A DNA stretch of 64,000 nt, taken from positions 1,612,001-1,676,000 of the forward strand of contig NZ_CP009501.1 of NCBI RefSeq assembly GCF_000969885.1, read 5' to 3'. Position 1 is the stretch's first letter, and each line of letters starts with the position of its first letter. Shown piece after piece: positions 55,386 through 64,000 of the stretch. The stretch comes from Methanosarcina thermophila TM-1. Its GTDB lineage: Archaea; Halobacteriota; Methanosarcinia; Methanosarcinales; Methanosarcinaceae. The position numbers were made by a program, and so were the translations under genes. Below the pieces are notes generated by a model. That model was given only the letters and a program-made list of their open reading frames with translations. It was not told the origin of the DNA and ran no database searches.

Positions 55386-55830
55386 GAATAAATATATAAA
55401 TCTAAAATAACATATAGGGAAGCTTAGGGGAATATTAATTTTTATTAAAACTGTCCCTGGAGTTCAAAACGAGGGTTTAAATCGGACGGCTTGCTTGAAG
55501 ATTTCAAAAGCTGAATCTTCCCATAGAGAAAAAGTATTTTGGAACATTATGATTCTGGTTAGAGGGGTGAAAGCCAGATGTAGGGGTTGTACAGGCAGCA
55601 AAGGATTATAAGAGTTATATTTATGGAAAATACTCGATTGGAAACGTTCGATTATTGTATTAATAAGGATGCTGAAGCTGAAACCCCTATATCCGGGCAG
55701 TCGTCTCTGAAGTGACTAATTTTCTAATTACAGTGAGGATTAGAAAAGCCACGCCTTCTATTATATAAGGCGATAAAGGTTGATAAAAGCTTTCTAAAAT
55801 AAAACAAAGATCTGGATAATGGGGGTTGAA
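55386..55830 (+). promoter_or_regulatory. Promoter and long leader of mtbC
   Basis: AATATATAAA at 55391-55400 is a good TATA box. A transcript starting about 25 bases later would carry a leader of some 400 bases before mtbC. The leader has no supported gene and contains GC-richer segments near 55470-55600. Long untranslated leaders are typical of methanol and methylamine operons in Methanosarcina and are linked to regulation. Confidence 0.45.
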
Positions 55831-56481
55831 ATGGAAAGTAAAGAAGAGTTACTTCAGGAACTTTCAGATGCAATTGTTTCCTGTAAAAAGGATAGAGTAA
55901 TTGATGCTGTAAACAAAGCAAAAGAAGTAATGGAACCTTCGGAAATAATTGAAAAAGGACTTTCTGCAGGCATGACTCAGGTAGGAATTCTTTTTGAGAG
56001 AGGGAAGCTTTTCCTTCCACACGTAATGATGGCTGCGGATGCAATGACAGCAGGAGTCAAAATTCTTGAGGCTGAAATGCCTGCAGAAACTCAGACAAAG
56101 AAACTGGGAGTTATCGTAAACGGCACGGTCGAGGGAGATGTGCACGACATTGGAAAATCAATTGTGTCCACAATGCTCCAGTCTGCTGGTTTTGAGGTGC
56201 ACGATATCGGACGTGATGTTCCAATCAGGGATTTTATCGAGAAGGCAAAGGAAGTCAATGCTGATATGATTGGACTCTCCGCCCTTATGACCACAACCCT
56301 CCAGGGACAGAAGGACGTAATCGAGCTTCTCAAGGAAGAAGGGCTCAGGGACAAAATAAAAGTCATGGTAGGCGGTGCACCTGCAACCCAGGCATGGGCG
56401 GACAAGATTGGTGCAGACTGCTATGCTGAAAACGCAAGTGAGGCTGTCGCAAAGGCAAAAGAGCTGCTGGTCAGGAAGTGA
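55831..56481 (+). CDS. mtbC: Dimethylamine corrinoid protein
   Basis: 216 residues from ATG 55831 (MESKEELLQELSDAIVSCKK), which follows GGGGGTTG; the ATG 4 codons upstream overlaps that site. The helical cap domain (about 1-90) is followed by the B12-binding Rossmann domain with the base-off signature GDVHDIGKSIVSTMLQSAGF (His is the lower cobalt ligand), then LSALMTTTLQGQKDV and VMVGGAPATQAWADKIGAD. MtbB methylates its Co(I) with dimethylamine; the methyl group is then passed to coenzyme M by MtbA, not in this window. It lies 6 bases before mtbB. Confidence 0.92.
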   Translation: MESKEELLQELSDAIVSCKKDRVIDAVNKAKEVMEPSEIIEKGLSAGMTQVGILFERGKLFLPHVMMAADAMTAGVKILEAEMPAETQTKKLGVIVNGTVEGDVHDIGKSIVSTMLQSAGFEVHDIGRDVPIRDFIEKAKEVNADMIGLSALMTTTLQGQKDVIELLKEEGLRDKIKVMVGGAPATQAWADKIGADCYAENASEAVAKAKELLVRK

Positions 56482-56487
56482 AGAGAA

Positions 56488-57894
56488 ATGGCAACCGAAT
56501 ATTCTTTGCGTATGGGAGACGGGAAGAGAATCTTCCTTACAAAAGATAAGATCATGGAGGAGATTGAGGCAGGTACTGGAAATGCTGCCGACCTTGGTGA
56601 AATCCCTGCTCTGAATGCCAATGAAATTGACAAGCTTGCTGAAATCCTCATGATGCCCGGCAAGGCTGTGAGTGTGGAACAGGGCATGGAAGTTCCTGTA
56701 ACGCACGATATAGGTACTATAAGGCTCGACGGTGACCAGGGCAATAGTGGCGTTGGAATTCCTTCAAGCCGTCTTGTTGGGTGCATGATGCACGAGAGGG
56801 CTTTTGGTGCCGACACAATGGAACTGGGACACATTGACTACAGTTTCAAGCCTGTAAAACCTGTTGTTTCAAACGAGTGCCAGGCAATGGAAGTCTGCCA
56901 GCAGAACATGATCATTCCGCTGCTTTACGGTGCAATGCCCAATATGGGACTCTATTATACCCCGGATGGTCCTTTCGAGAACCCTGGCGACCTTATGAAA
57001 GCTTTCAAGATTCAGGAAGCCTGGGAATCAATGGAACACGCTGCAGAACACCTGACAAGGGACACGGTCTGGGTTATGCAGAAACTCTTTGCCTCAGGAG
57101 CCGATGGGGTCAATTTCGATACAACTGCGGCTGCAGGGGATGCTGATATGTACGGTACCCTCCATGCGGTCGAAGCCCTTAGAAAAGAGTTCCCTGATAT
57201 GTACATTGAAGTAGGAATGGCAGGGGAAATGGTGCTTGGCATGCACGGAAACCTTCAGTACGATGGGGTGACCCTTGCAGGTCTGTGGCCTCATCAGCAG
57301 GCTCCTCTTGTTGCAAAAGCCGGAGCAAACGTTTTCGGTCCTGTCTGCAATACAAATACCAGCAAAACCTCAGCCTGGAACCTTGCCCGTGCAGTTACCT
57401 TCATGAAGGCAGCTGTGGAAGCTTCTCCAATTCCCTGCCACGTTGATATGGGCATGGGAGTCGGCGGAATCCCCATGCTTGAGACTCCTCCGATTGATGC
57501 AGTTACGAGAGCAAGCAAGGCAATGGTCGAAATTGCAGGCGTCGACGGCATATAGATCGGGGTCGGCGACCCTCTGGGTATGCCGATCTCCCACATAATG
57601 GCTTCTGGTATGACAGGAATTAGAGCTGCAGGCGACCTTGTTGCAAGGATGCAGTTCTCAAAGAACATGCGCATAGCCGAGGCAAAAGAGTACGTGGCAA
57701 AGAAACTCGGGGTCGATGTCATGGACCTTGTAGACGAGCATATCATGCGCGAGCTGCGTGAAGAACTCGATATCGGTGTGATTACCTCAGTCCCTGGAGC
57801 CGCAAAAGGCATTGCTGCGAAAATGAATATCGAAAAGCTGCTCGATATAAAGATAAATTCCTGCAACGTCTTTAGAAAACAGATAAGGGAGTAA
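56488..57894 (+). CDS. mtbB: Dimethylamine methyltransferase, pyrrolysine-containing
   Basis: 468 residues with UAG at codon 356 (57553-57555) read as pyrrolysine, matching the known MtbB length and position. The N-terminus [20 protein letters not shown] is that of MtbB. The TIM-barrel protein uses pyrrolysine to orient dimethylamine for methyl transfer to the Co(I) of MtbC. The frame continues after the amber with [20 protein letters not shown] to TAA at the family-normal end. It is cotranscribed with mtbC. Ordinary annotation splits it into two frames. Confidence 0.95.
57553..57589 (+). other. Amber (pyrrolysine) codon of mtbB inside a potential stem-loop
   Basis: TAG 57553-57555. AGATCGG (57554-57560) can pair with CCGATCT (57583-57589), and GGGTC (57560-57564) with GACCC (57568-57572), giving a nested hairpin that begins within the amber codon. 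A hairpin downstream of UAG (PYLIS) was proposed for mtmB; it is not essential for readthrough there. Confidence 0.6.
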
Positions 57895-58168
57895 GAGGAA
57901 AATTTATCCGAAAAATCAGAGGAGATTATCAAGAAATTATGTTAGGTGCTATAAGATATATTTGATTATATAATCTGGAAAAAATTAAAGTTACAGGGAT
58001 TTGATCCGGAAAAGTATGAGATTTTGCCAAAAGGCAGCGTGGTTTTTCTCTATAAATGCAAGGGAGGGAATGGCTATTTAAGGTTTTAGAAAAGCGAACA
58101 GATTTTCTCTGGTTCGGTAAAAGTGGACAAAAGCAAATTTAGGAAACTCGAGAATAAGGAGGGAGGAA
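57895..58168. promoter_or_regulatory. mtbB-mttB spacer with possible own promoter
   Basis: A TATA-like stretch (TATAAGATATATTTGATTATATAA, within 57951-57977; only its short words are meaningful) could start a separate mttB transcript. A frame near 57987-58089 reads KLKLQGFDPEKYEILPKGSV and then FLYKCKGGNGYL without a start codon, perhaps a remnant. No complete gene. Confidence 0.35.
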
Positions 58169-59656
58169 ATGGCAAAAACTAATGCAGTTGCAGGATTTAA
58201 TGCACTTAATGGCGTAGAATTAAACCTTTTTACTAATGAAGAACTCAAAGCAATACACTATGCTACCATGGAAGTTCTGATGAACCCCGGTGTTCAGGTT
58301 TCTGATCCCGAAGCAAGGCAGATCTTCAAAGAAAATGGCTGCGAAGTCGACGAGGAAACCAAAGTTGTAAAAATCCCTGAATATATTGTAAGAAAAGCTC
58401 TTCAGCTTGCGCCTTCCAGATTTGTCCTCTGGGGTCGCGATAAAAAATACAATACTGTACAGGAATGCGGCGGTAAAGTGCACTGGACCTGCTTTGGTAC
58501 AGGAGTAAAGATGTGCAAATACCAGGACGGCAAGTATGTAACAGTTGACTCCGTTGAGCAGGACATTGCAGACATCGCAAAACTCTGTGACTGGGCTGAA
58601 AATATTGACTACTTCTCACTGCCAGTTTCTGCAAGGGACGTTGCAGGTCAGGGTGCACAGGATGTCCACGAGACTTTCACACCGATTGTAAACACATCTA
58701 AACACTATCATCACATAGACCCAGTCGGCGAAAACGTCGAATATTACTGGGACATCGTAAAAGCATACTATGGCGGCGACGAAGAAGAAGCAAGGAAAAA
58801 ACCAATTTTCTCAATGCTGCTCTGTCCAACAAGCCCGCTCGAGCTCAGTGTAAATGCCTGTCAGGTCATAATTAAGGGCGCTCGCCTCGGAATCCCAGTT
58901 AATGTCCTGAGTATGGCAATGTCAGGGGGGTCGTCTCCTGTTTATCTTGCAGGCACGCTTGTAACCCATAATGCCGAAGTGCTCTCAGGAATTGTGCTTG
59001 CCCAGTTGACTGCTCCTGGAAGCAAAGTATGGTATGGAAGTTCCACAACGACATTTGACCTGAAAAAAGGAACTGCTCCTGTCGGATCTCCTGAACTCGG
59101 CTTGATAAGCGCCGCAGTCGCAAAACTTGCCCAGTTCTATGGCCTACCATCCTTTGTGGCAGGTTCCTAGTCTGATGCGAAGATCCCGGACAGCCAGGCA
59201 GGACATGAAAAAACTATTACCACCTTACTTCCAGCCCTTGCAGGAGCAAACACTATCTACGGAGCTGGAATGCTCGAACTCGGAATGACATTCTCAATGG
59301 AGCAGCTGGTAATTGACAATGATATTATTAGTATGGTCAAGAAGGCTATGGAAGGGATCCCTGTCTCAGAGGAAACCCTGTCAGTGGAATCAATCCAGAA
59401 AGTAGGCATCGGAAACAATTTCCTTGCCCTCAAACAGACCAGACAGCTTATAGACTATCCTTCCAGCCCAATGCTCATCGATAGGCGTATGTACGGAGAC
59501 TGGGCAGCATCTGGTTCAAAAGATCTTGCAGCAGTCGCACATGAAAAGGTCGTGGACGTTCTTAAGAACCACCAGGTAAAACCAATTGATGCAGACATCC
59601 TCAAAGATATGCAGGCTGTTGTGGACAGGGCTGATAAAGCCTTCAGAGGCATGTAA
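58169..59656 (+). CDS. mttB: Trimethylamine methyltransferase, pyrrolysine-containing
   Basis: 495 residues with UAG at codon 334 (59168-59170), exactly the published size and position for MttB. It demethylates trimethylamine to dimethylamine and methylates MttC. The N-terminus [20 protein letters not shown] and the barrel segments [20 protein letters not shown] and [20 protein letters not shown] belong to the MttB family. After the amber the frame continues [20 protein letters not shown] to the end. Its product, dimethylamine, is the MtbB substrate, so the locus degrades trimethylamine in two steps. Confidence 0.95.
59168..59170 (+). other. Amber (pyrrolysine) codon of mttB
   Basis: TAG lies between GGT TCC and TCT GAT in a single open frame of 495 sense codons plus the amber. 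No strong stem like that at the mtbB amber was seen directly after it. Confidence 0.9.
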
Positions 59657-59679
59657 AAACAGGAGCAGGAGATCTAAAA

Positions 59680-60333
59680 ATGGCAAGCAAAGAAGAGATT
59701 TTAGCAAAAGCAAAAGAAGCGATTACTGAGTTCGATGAGGAAATGGCGGCTGAAGTCGCAGAAGAAGCCCTTGCTGCAGGGATTGATCCTGTAGAACTTA
59801 TTGAAGAAGGATATACTGCAGGCATGCAGGAAGTAGGAGAGAAGTTTGAACAGGGATCTCTTTTCCTGCCTCATGTGATTGCAGCCGCAGAGGCTATGAA
59901 AGCAGGAATAGATGTCATTACACCGGAAATGGAGAAGCGTAAATCCGAGACAAAGAACCTCGGAACTGTTGTTATAGGAACCATAGAAGGTGACATTCAC
60001 TCCATTGGAAAGGACATCGTAGCCTCCATGCTCAACATCGCAGGTTTCAAAGTTGTGGATCTTGGAAGGGATGTTCCTATTAAAACCTTCGTCGAAAAAG
60101 CAAAGGAACTCAAACCCCAGGTTGTCGCATCCTCCGCTCTTATGACAACCACAATGGTCAACCAGATTCAGATTGAAGAACAGCTGAAGGAAGCAGGCAT
60201 CCGCGATCAGGTTAAAACCATGGTCGGAGGCGCTCCTGTAACCCAGGACTGGGCAGACAAGATCGGCGCAGACATCTATGGTGAGAGCGCTAACGATGCA
60301 GTCGCTAAGGTAAAAGCAGCCCTGAAGGTCTAA
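59680..60333 (+). CDS. mttC: Trimethylamine corrinoid protein
   Basis: 217 residues. The cap domain begins MASKEEILAKAKEAITEFDE. The B12 signature is GDIHSIGKDIVASMLNIAGF, with the cobalt-ligand His in the D-x-H-x-x-G pattern, and SSALMTTTMVNQIQI plus MVGGAPVTQDWADKIGAD follow. It carries the methyl group from MttB. It lies 23 bases after mttB and is the sister of MtbC. No mttP permease gene follows, unlike some Methanosarcina copies of this locus. Confidence 0.92.
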   Translation: MASKEEILAKAKEAITEFDEEMAAEVAEEALAAGIDPVELIEEGYTAGMQEVGEKFEQGSLFLPHVIAAAEAMKAGIDVITPEMEKRKSETKNLGTVVIGTIEGDIHSIGKDIVASMLNIAGFKVVDLGRDVPIKTFVEKAKELKPQVVASSALMTTTMVNQIQIEEQLKEAGIRDQVKTMVGGAPVTQDWADKIGADIYGESANDAVAKVKAALKV

Positions 60334-61040
60334 TAATCGGGAGGGCAGACAGTCCCGGGAATCCGTGGTAGATTATATAAACCCGGTTCCCGGCACACCT
60401 GCTCAATAGCTCTGACAAAAGAGGGGGTGAGCACGGATCGGAAATTTTTGAAATATAGAAAATAAAAGGAGACCGATCAAAGGAGATCAATTAAAAATAT
60501 ATGTGAGGAAAAACTAGTTTTACTCACTTATTTTTTTCAGCTTACACTCTGCTTTTAGTATTCAAAGCCAGATAGGTGCTCCTTAATACTATGTCTACTC
60601 TCATAATACTATGCCTACTATTTTCTAGTCCTGAGCAGCCACTTAAAAACTTTTAATATCCCTGATTAAATTACCTGTATTCTAGCTCTTTTTCATATTA
60701 TTCTAGCTCTTTTCCATATCTATCTGTACCATATTTATCCATTTTTGAAGAGTGAGAAGCAGCCAAAACCCTCCATTTTCCGCAAGAGAAATTTCTTTGT
60801 CTTAAAATTTCAGAAAAAATCAATAAGAATCAATTTATAGAATCATAACTATATTAAAAAAACAGGGTTGTAATCGGTAAAAAGATGCATAAACATGCTT
60901 GAATAGGTTTTTTAAAGGAGCTTTCGAGCGATATGCATTGGCGCAGATGTCATACTGAGGAAAATTGGGAACGTTGAGAAAAATTTGCTGAACGGAATTA
61001 TCAGATATAACTTTTTAAAGAAGGGATTTGGGGCGAAAAT
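60334..61040. other. Intergenic region after mttC
   Basis: No gene is seen. Just after the stop (60340-60395) are complementary words CCCGGGAA and TTCCCGG that could form a terminator hairpin. Repeats of CTACTCTCATAATACTATG-like words occur near 60588-60616 and of TATTCTAGCTCTTTT near 60678-60714. Confidence 0.4.
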
Positions 61041-61970
61041 TTGAAAGCGATAAAGATTTATGAGTTTGGGGGACCAGATGTTCTCAGATATGAAGATATC
61101 CCGAAGCCTAAGCCAGGACCTGGGGAAATCTTGATTCGAATTATTGCAGCCGGAGTTAACCCTATAGATTGGAAAATTCGCAGCGGATATATAAGCGGGT
61201 TGCCTCTGCCGATGATTATGGGGCTTGATGTCGCAGGTATCGTGGAAGCTGTAGGGCAGGGAGAAACTTCCTTCCAGCCTGGAGATGAAATTTTTGCTAA
61301 AGTTTCTATAGGGCAGGGAGGCTACGCCGAGTATACCGTTACCAGTTCTACGCAGGCGGCGAAAAAGCCCAGAAGTATCGGGTTTGTTGAAAGTGCTGCC
61401 ATTCCTACTGCCGGCCTTGCTGCCTGGCAGTCACTTTTTGATATTGCAGGCCTGGAGAGTGGACAGAGCGTACTCATTCACGGCGCTGCGGGTGGGGTAG
61501 GGACTTTTGCAGTCCAGTTCGCCAAATGGAAGGGAGCACATGTTATCGGCACAGCATCGAGTAAAAATGCAGAGTTCCTGAGGAGTATAGGCTCTGACGA
61601 AGTGATCGACTACAGGAACCAGCGGTTTGAGGAGATCGTCAATAATCTGGACGTAGTGCTGGATACCATAGGTGGAGATACATTCGAAAAGTCGTGGAAA
61701 GTACTGAAACCCGGCGGATTCCTGGTATCGACCGTAGCCAGCATTCCCGAAGGTATGCCGCAAAAGTATGGGGTACGTGCAAAAACTCTCATGACTCAGG
61801 CTGATGGAAGAGAACTTGCTCAGATAGCAGCCATAATAGATGAACAAAAAATCAAGCCAATCGTAACGACTGTGCTTCCTCTAGCTGATGCTAAAAAAGC
61901 GCATGAAATGAGTGAAAGCCGTCATACTCGCGGCAAGATTGTACTGCGCGTTGCAGAGGATCCAAGATAA
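61041..61970 (+). CDS. Zinc-independent quinone oxidoreductase-like (MDR) protein
   Basis: 309 residues from TTG. A GroES-like N-terminal domain (MKAIKIYEFGGPDVLRYEDI, GVNPIDWKIRSGYI) is followed by a nucleotide-binding domain with HGAAGGVGTFAVQFAKWKGA (about 150-169). No zinc-binding cysteines are seen, which places it with quinone oxidoreductase/zeta-crystallin types that reduce quinones or enals with NADPH. The sequence is much like bacterial versions, so transfer is possible. It is monocistronic with a small membrane protein 36 bases downstream. Confidence 0.87.
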   Translation: MKAIKIYEFGGPDVLRYEDIPKPKPGPGEILIRIIAAGVNPIDWKIRSGYISGLPLPMIMGLDVAGIVEAVGQGETSFQPGDEIFAKVSIGQGGYAEYTVTSSTQAAKKPRSIGFVESAAIPTAGLAAWQSLFDIAGLESGQSVLIHGAAGGVGTFAVQFAKWKGAHVIGTASSKNAEFLRSIGSDEVIDYRNQRFEEIVNNLDVVLDTIGGDTFEKSWKVLKPGGFLVSTVASIPEGMPQKYGVRAKTLMTQADGRELAQIAAIIDEQKIKPIVTTVLPLADAKKAHEMSESRHTRGKIVLRVAEDPR

Positions 61971-62006
61971 AACCTAAAAGTGCCAGTAATGTAATACTCG
62001 GATTGC

Positions 62007-62411
62007 ATGAAGGGAGAGAGAAGGGTGTCAGAAAAGGAAAAAAAGTCCAGGAGCCTCATCCCGCTTTATATATTGATAATATTATTTTATATAGTTGCTT
62101 CGCTTCAAGGAGACGAAGATAATGTCCTCTCAAAATCTGTGTCTAAGGAGTCCGATTTTGAAGTTAACCTTACTCAAGGTGTGAATTACACCCTCTGGCT
62201 TGAGAGCCCTGATGGTCCCGAGAAAATGAATGTGACAATAAGCAATGGTTCCTATGTTGCTTTTGAAAACACATTTGTTATGACACCTTCAGGAAAAGAT
62301 TACCTTCCTTACCATCCGAAATTTACTGTTAAAGAAAACGGGATTTATCACGTGCATGTCAAACCACTGGATTCTGGAATTGTCAATTTGGAAATCAAGA
62401 AAACCAGATAA
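62007..62411 (+). CDS. Small membrane-anchored protein
   Basis: 134 residues. A basic N-terminus and one helix (SLIPLYILIILFYIVASLQG, about 16-35) are followed by a beta domain outside the membrane (EVNLTQGVNYTLWLESPDGP, then MNVTISNGSYVAF and PKFTVKENGIYHVHV) that resembles a small jelly-roll or immunoglobulin-like module. The gene cut off at the right edge of the window has a related N-terminus. Function is unknown. Confidence 0.65.
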   Translation: MKGERRVSEKEKKSRSLIPLYILIILFYIVASLQGDEDNVLSKSVSKESDFEVNLTQGVNYTLWLESPDGPEKMNVTISNGSYVAFENTFVMTPSGKDYLPYHPKFTVKENGIYHVHVKPLDSGIVNLEIKKTR

Positions 62412-62448
62412 ATGGAAGAATGCACCTTGATCGATATTGATTTGATGT

Positions 62449-62922
62449 TCATTTAACGAGAAGCTTTCTCATTATAAAATTGATTAAAGTTAGACCTTTA
62501 CGCTCAACGCTTTGCTGCTTAACTGTTTTGTAACCGCGCTTCTCAAAAAAGGGTTTTGCAGTAATTGATGCCTCGGTGGTAATAATAGTAATATCGTGCT
62601 TCTGTGCATATTTTTCTAATTCATCCACGATTATGGTTGCTATTCCCTGACCCTGGAAGTCTTTATGGACATAAAGCTGGTCAAGATATCCGGTTTTATC
62701 CAGATTTCCAAAACCCACAATTGAGCCTTTGATTTCAATTACAACTGTATAGGTGCTGGAAAGGGACTTATCCCACATATCTATATTGTTCTCTTCCGGT
62801 GCCCAGGCATCAAGTTGTGCTGAACTGTAGTCCTTCGAATTAATTGTGTGGACTGTATCGTAAAACAGCTCAACTATTTCTTTGCAATCCTGTGATCGAT
62901 ATAGCCTGACTATTTTCTGCAT
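62449..62922 (-). CDS. GNAT-family N-acetyltransferase
   Basis: 157 residues from ATG 62922 (MQKIVRLYRSQD); the longer frame adds 7 residues. The acetyl-CoA site is YLDQLYVHKDFQGQGIATII (motif A, Q-G-Q-G-I-A), and the preceding strand is GSIVGFGNLDKTG. The C-terminal strand TIITTEASITAKPFFEKRGY completes the fold. The substrate is unknown; this branch (YafP-like) modifies small molecules or protein N-termini. Confidence 0.87.
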   Translation of the reverse strand: MQKIVRLYRSQDCKEIVELFYDTVHTINSKDYSSAQLDAWAPEENNIDMWDKSLSSTYTVVIEIKGSIVGFGNLDKTGYLDQLYVHKDFQGQGIATIIVDELEKYAQKHDITIITTEASITAKPFFEKRGYKTVKQQSVERKGLTLINFIMRKLLVK

Positions 62923-62943
62923 TTCAGTGGATCCTTGGACCAT

Positions 62944-63290
62944 TCATATAATATACATGGGAATTATGAATACAAAACTGAGAATTGTGAGTTAAAGAAA
63001 ACAATAACGGCTCAAATCGAATAATTATCAGCCGTGGGGGTTTTTATAAAACCTGTTTCAATAAGCTTAATATATCCATTAATTCTTCTTTATTAAAATA
63101 TAATTATTTTTATTACTCCTGCAAACACTGCTCGATATAAAACGAGATTGAATTTAGTTTTGTGAAAAAAATCGTTGGTTGCTTTACACTACTAGTGAAA
63201 AAAGGTTTACTAAACTTAAATAAACTTAATAGCCCCGGAGCATAATCTGATAAAACTGGAGGATTATTGGAGAATTATTGGAGGATTATT
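62944..63290. other. Intergenic region with short repeats before the DUF1232 gene
   Basis: GGAGGATTATTG, GGAGAATTATTG and GGAGGATTATTA follow one another at about 63260-63290. The last supplies the ribosome site of the next gene. No other feature recognised. Confidence 0.4.
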
Positions 63291-63689
63291 ATGGATAAAA
63301 CCGATAATATCAGAATGAAACATGTTGAAGCAAATCTTGAACATCTTAACCCCATTCCAGACAAAGTTTCCGATACAAGTGTGGGTTTTCCAGAAGAAGT
63401 CAGAGACTACAGGTATCGCTCAACAAATTTTAGAAATGTCTGGAAATATCTGGAACTATTGTTTTCCATGCTGGTAGATTCCTTTAAAGGAAGATACCCG
63501 CTCCCAAGGAAAACCGCATTCGTGCTAACACTCGCTTTTCTATATCTCATAACTCCGATTGACATCGCTCCGGATATTCTTCCTGCAATCGGTTTTGTGG
63601 ACGATGTCGCTATGTTTGCTTTTGCAACAGGCCTTATAAAAAGTGACCTGGAAGATTATAGAGTCTGGAAAATGAGTCACTGGCAGTGA
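63291..63689 (+). CDS. DUF1232 (YkvA-like) membrane-associated protein
   Basis: 132 residues from ATG 63291, 7 bases after GGAGG. The frame also has an upstream ATG at 63267. The DUF1232 core is RYPLPRKTAFVLTLAFLYLI followed by TPIDIAPDILPAIGFVDDVA, two short hydrophobic helices with the T-P-I-D-x-x-P-D motif. The role of the family is unknown; it is linked to membranes and cell envelope in bacteria. Confidence 0.85.
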   Translation: MDKTDNIRMKHVEANLEHLNPIPDKVSDTSVGFPEEVRDYRYRSTNFRNVWKYLELLFSMLVDSFKGRYPLPRKTAFVLTLAFLYLITPIDIAPDILPAIGFVDDVAMFAFATGLIKSDLEDYRVWKMSHWQ

Positions 63690-63897
63690 TTGTTTATCTG
63701 TGATTTCAATTAGCCTGACCGTTCCTGCTCTATCAGAATCGCCTTTGAGAAGAAAAGTAAGTATTAGATCAAACTTTTTTCCTTAACTCCTCATACTTAC
63801 ACAGAAGAGAGGTGCTATGTTTGAAAAATTTTAAATTAGTTAAAAAAAGAATTTAAATATATATTTCAGACTGAACATCATCTGAAAAGAGGAATAG

Positions 63898-64000
63898 ATG
63901 CCGGCAGAACAGAAAAAATTTATGAATTTTATACAAATTTGCATAACTATTACTATATTTTATGTAATCTTCTCACTTCTGGAAGGCGGAGAATATATTT
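63898..64000 (+). CDS. N-terminus of a small membrane protein (cut by window end)
   Basis: ATG 63898 follows AAAGAGGAAT. The 34 visible residues (MPAEQKKFMNFIQICITITI, then FYVIFSLLEGGEYI) form a basic end and one membrane helix. The FYVIFSLLEGGEY stretch resembles FYIVASLQGDEDN of the gene at 62007, so the two are probably paralogues. The rest lies outside the window. Confidence 0.5.
   Translation, partial: MPAEQKKFMNFIQICITITIFYVIFSLLEGGEYI

Overview
The window reads as chromosome of a methylotrophic methanogenic archaeon of the genus Methanosarcina. The clearest sign is a methylamine locus at 55.8-60.3 kb. There the dimethylamine and trimethylamine methyltransferases (mtbB, mttB) are each interrupted by one in-frame amber codon at the known pyrrolysine position, and each sits beside its corrinoid protein (mtbC, mttC). 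Archaeal ether-lipid (UbiA-type), deoxyhypusine, archaeal SAM synthetase, CobY/CobZ-type cobamide and HARP-type RNase P genes agree with this. The species was not determined.

Region 1 (1-15.6 kb) is accessory DNA made of at least two modules. The left module holds small zinc-finger proteins, a toxin-antitoxin pair whose RelE-like toxin is frameshifted, an AbrB-like protein, a primase-polymerase/D5-helicase fusion, an AT-rich tract with repeated TATCGGAAAA-type inverted sites that may be a replication origin, and a terminase-small-subunit-like protein. The right module holds a helicase and a separate primase in one operon with three small proteins, an operator-like nested palindrome, a winged-helix protein and a tyrosine integrase. 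Between them lie a MITE-like element and a long inverted repeat.

Region 2 (15.8-31.5 kb) is core genome: pyrF, deoxyhypusine synthase, a thioredoxin, a HARP RNase P, SAM synthetase, a geranylgeranyl-transferase, a repeat-rich surface protein, the NAD genes nadA/nadX facing nadC, and a DUF11-type membrane protein followed by a tubulin/FtsZ-superfamily protein. Two intergenic stretches hold rows of short stem-loops.

Region 3 (31.9-47.3 kb) has a cobalamin/siderophore-type ABC importer, ribosomal protein S15, four membrane-anchored pilin-like proteins in a row, an SDR oxidoreductase, a SpoIID-like secreted protein, hisS, and a subtilisin-like protease with a C-terminal P domain. The protease frame is broken only by one in-frame amber codon, so it is a candidate pyrrolysine protein or a recent pseudogene.

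Region 4 (47.8-60.4 kb) links cobamide synthesis to cobamide use: cobD (with a Cys-rich tail), cbiB, cobZ, cobS and cobY, then a minimal SufC/SufB pair, a hypothetical gene, a decayed membrane gene, and mtbC-mtbB-mttB-mttC. Corrinoid made or imported by these genes would load MtbC and MttC, which carry methyl groups from di- and trimethylamine towards coenzyme M. The coenzyme M methyltransferase (mtbA), the activator (ramA) and the pyl genes are not in the window. Region 5 (61-64 kb) has a quinone-oxidoreductase-like protein, two related small membrane proteins (the second cut by the window edge), a GNAT acetyltransferase and a DUF1232 protein.
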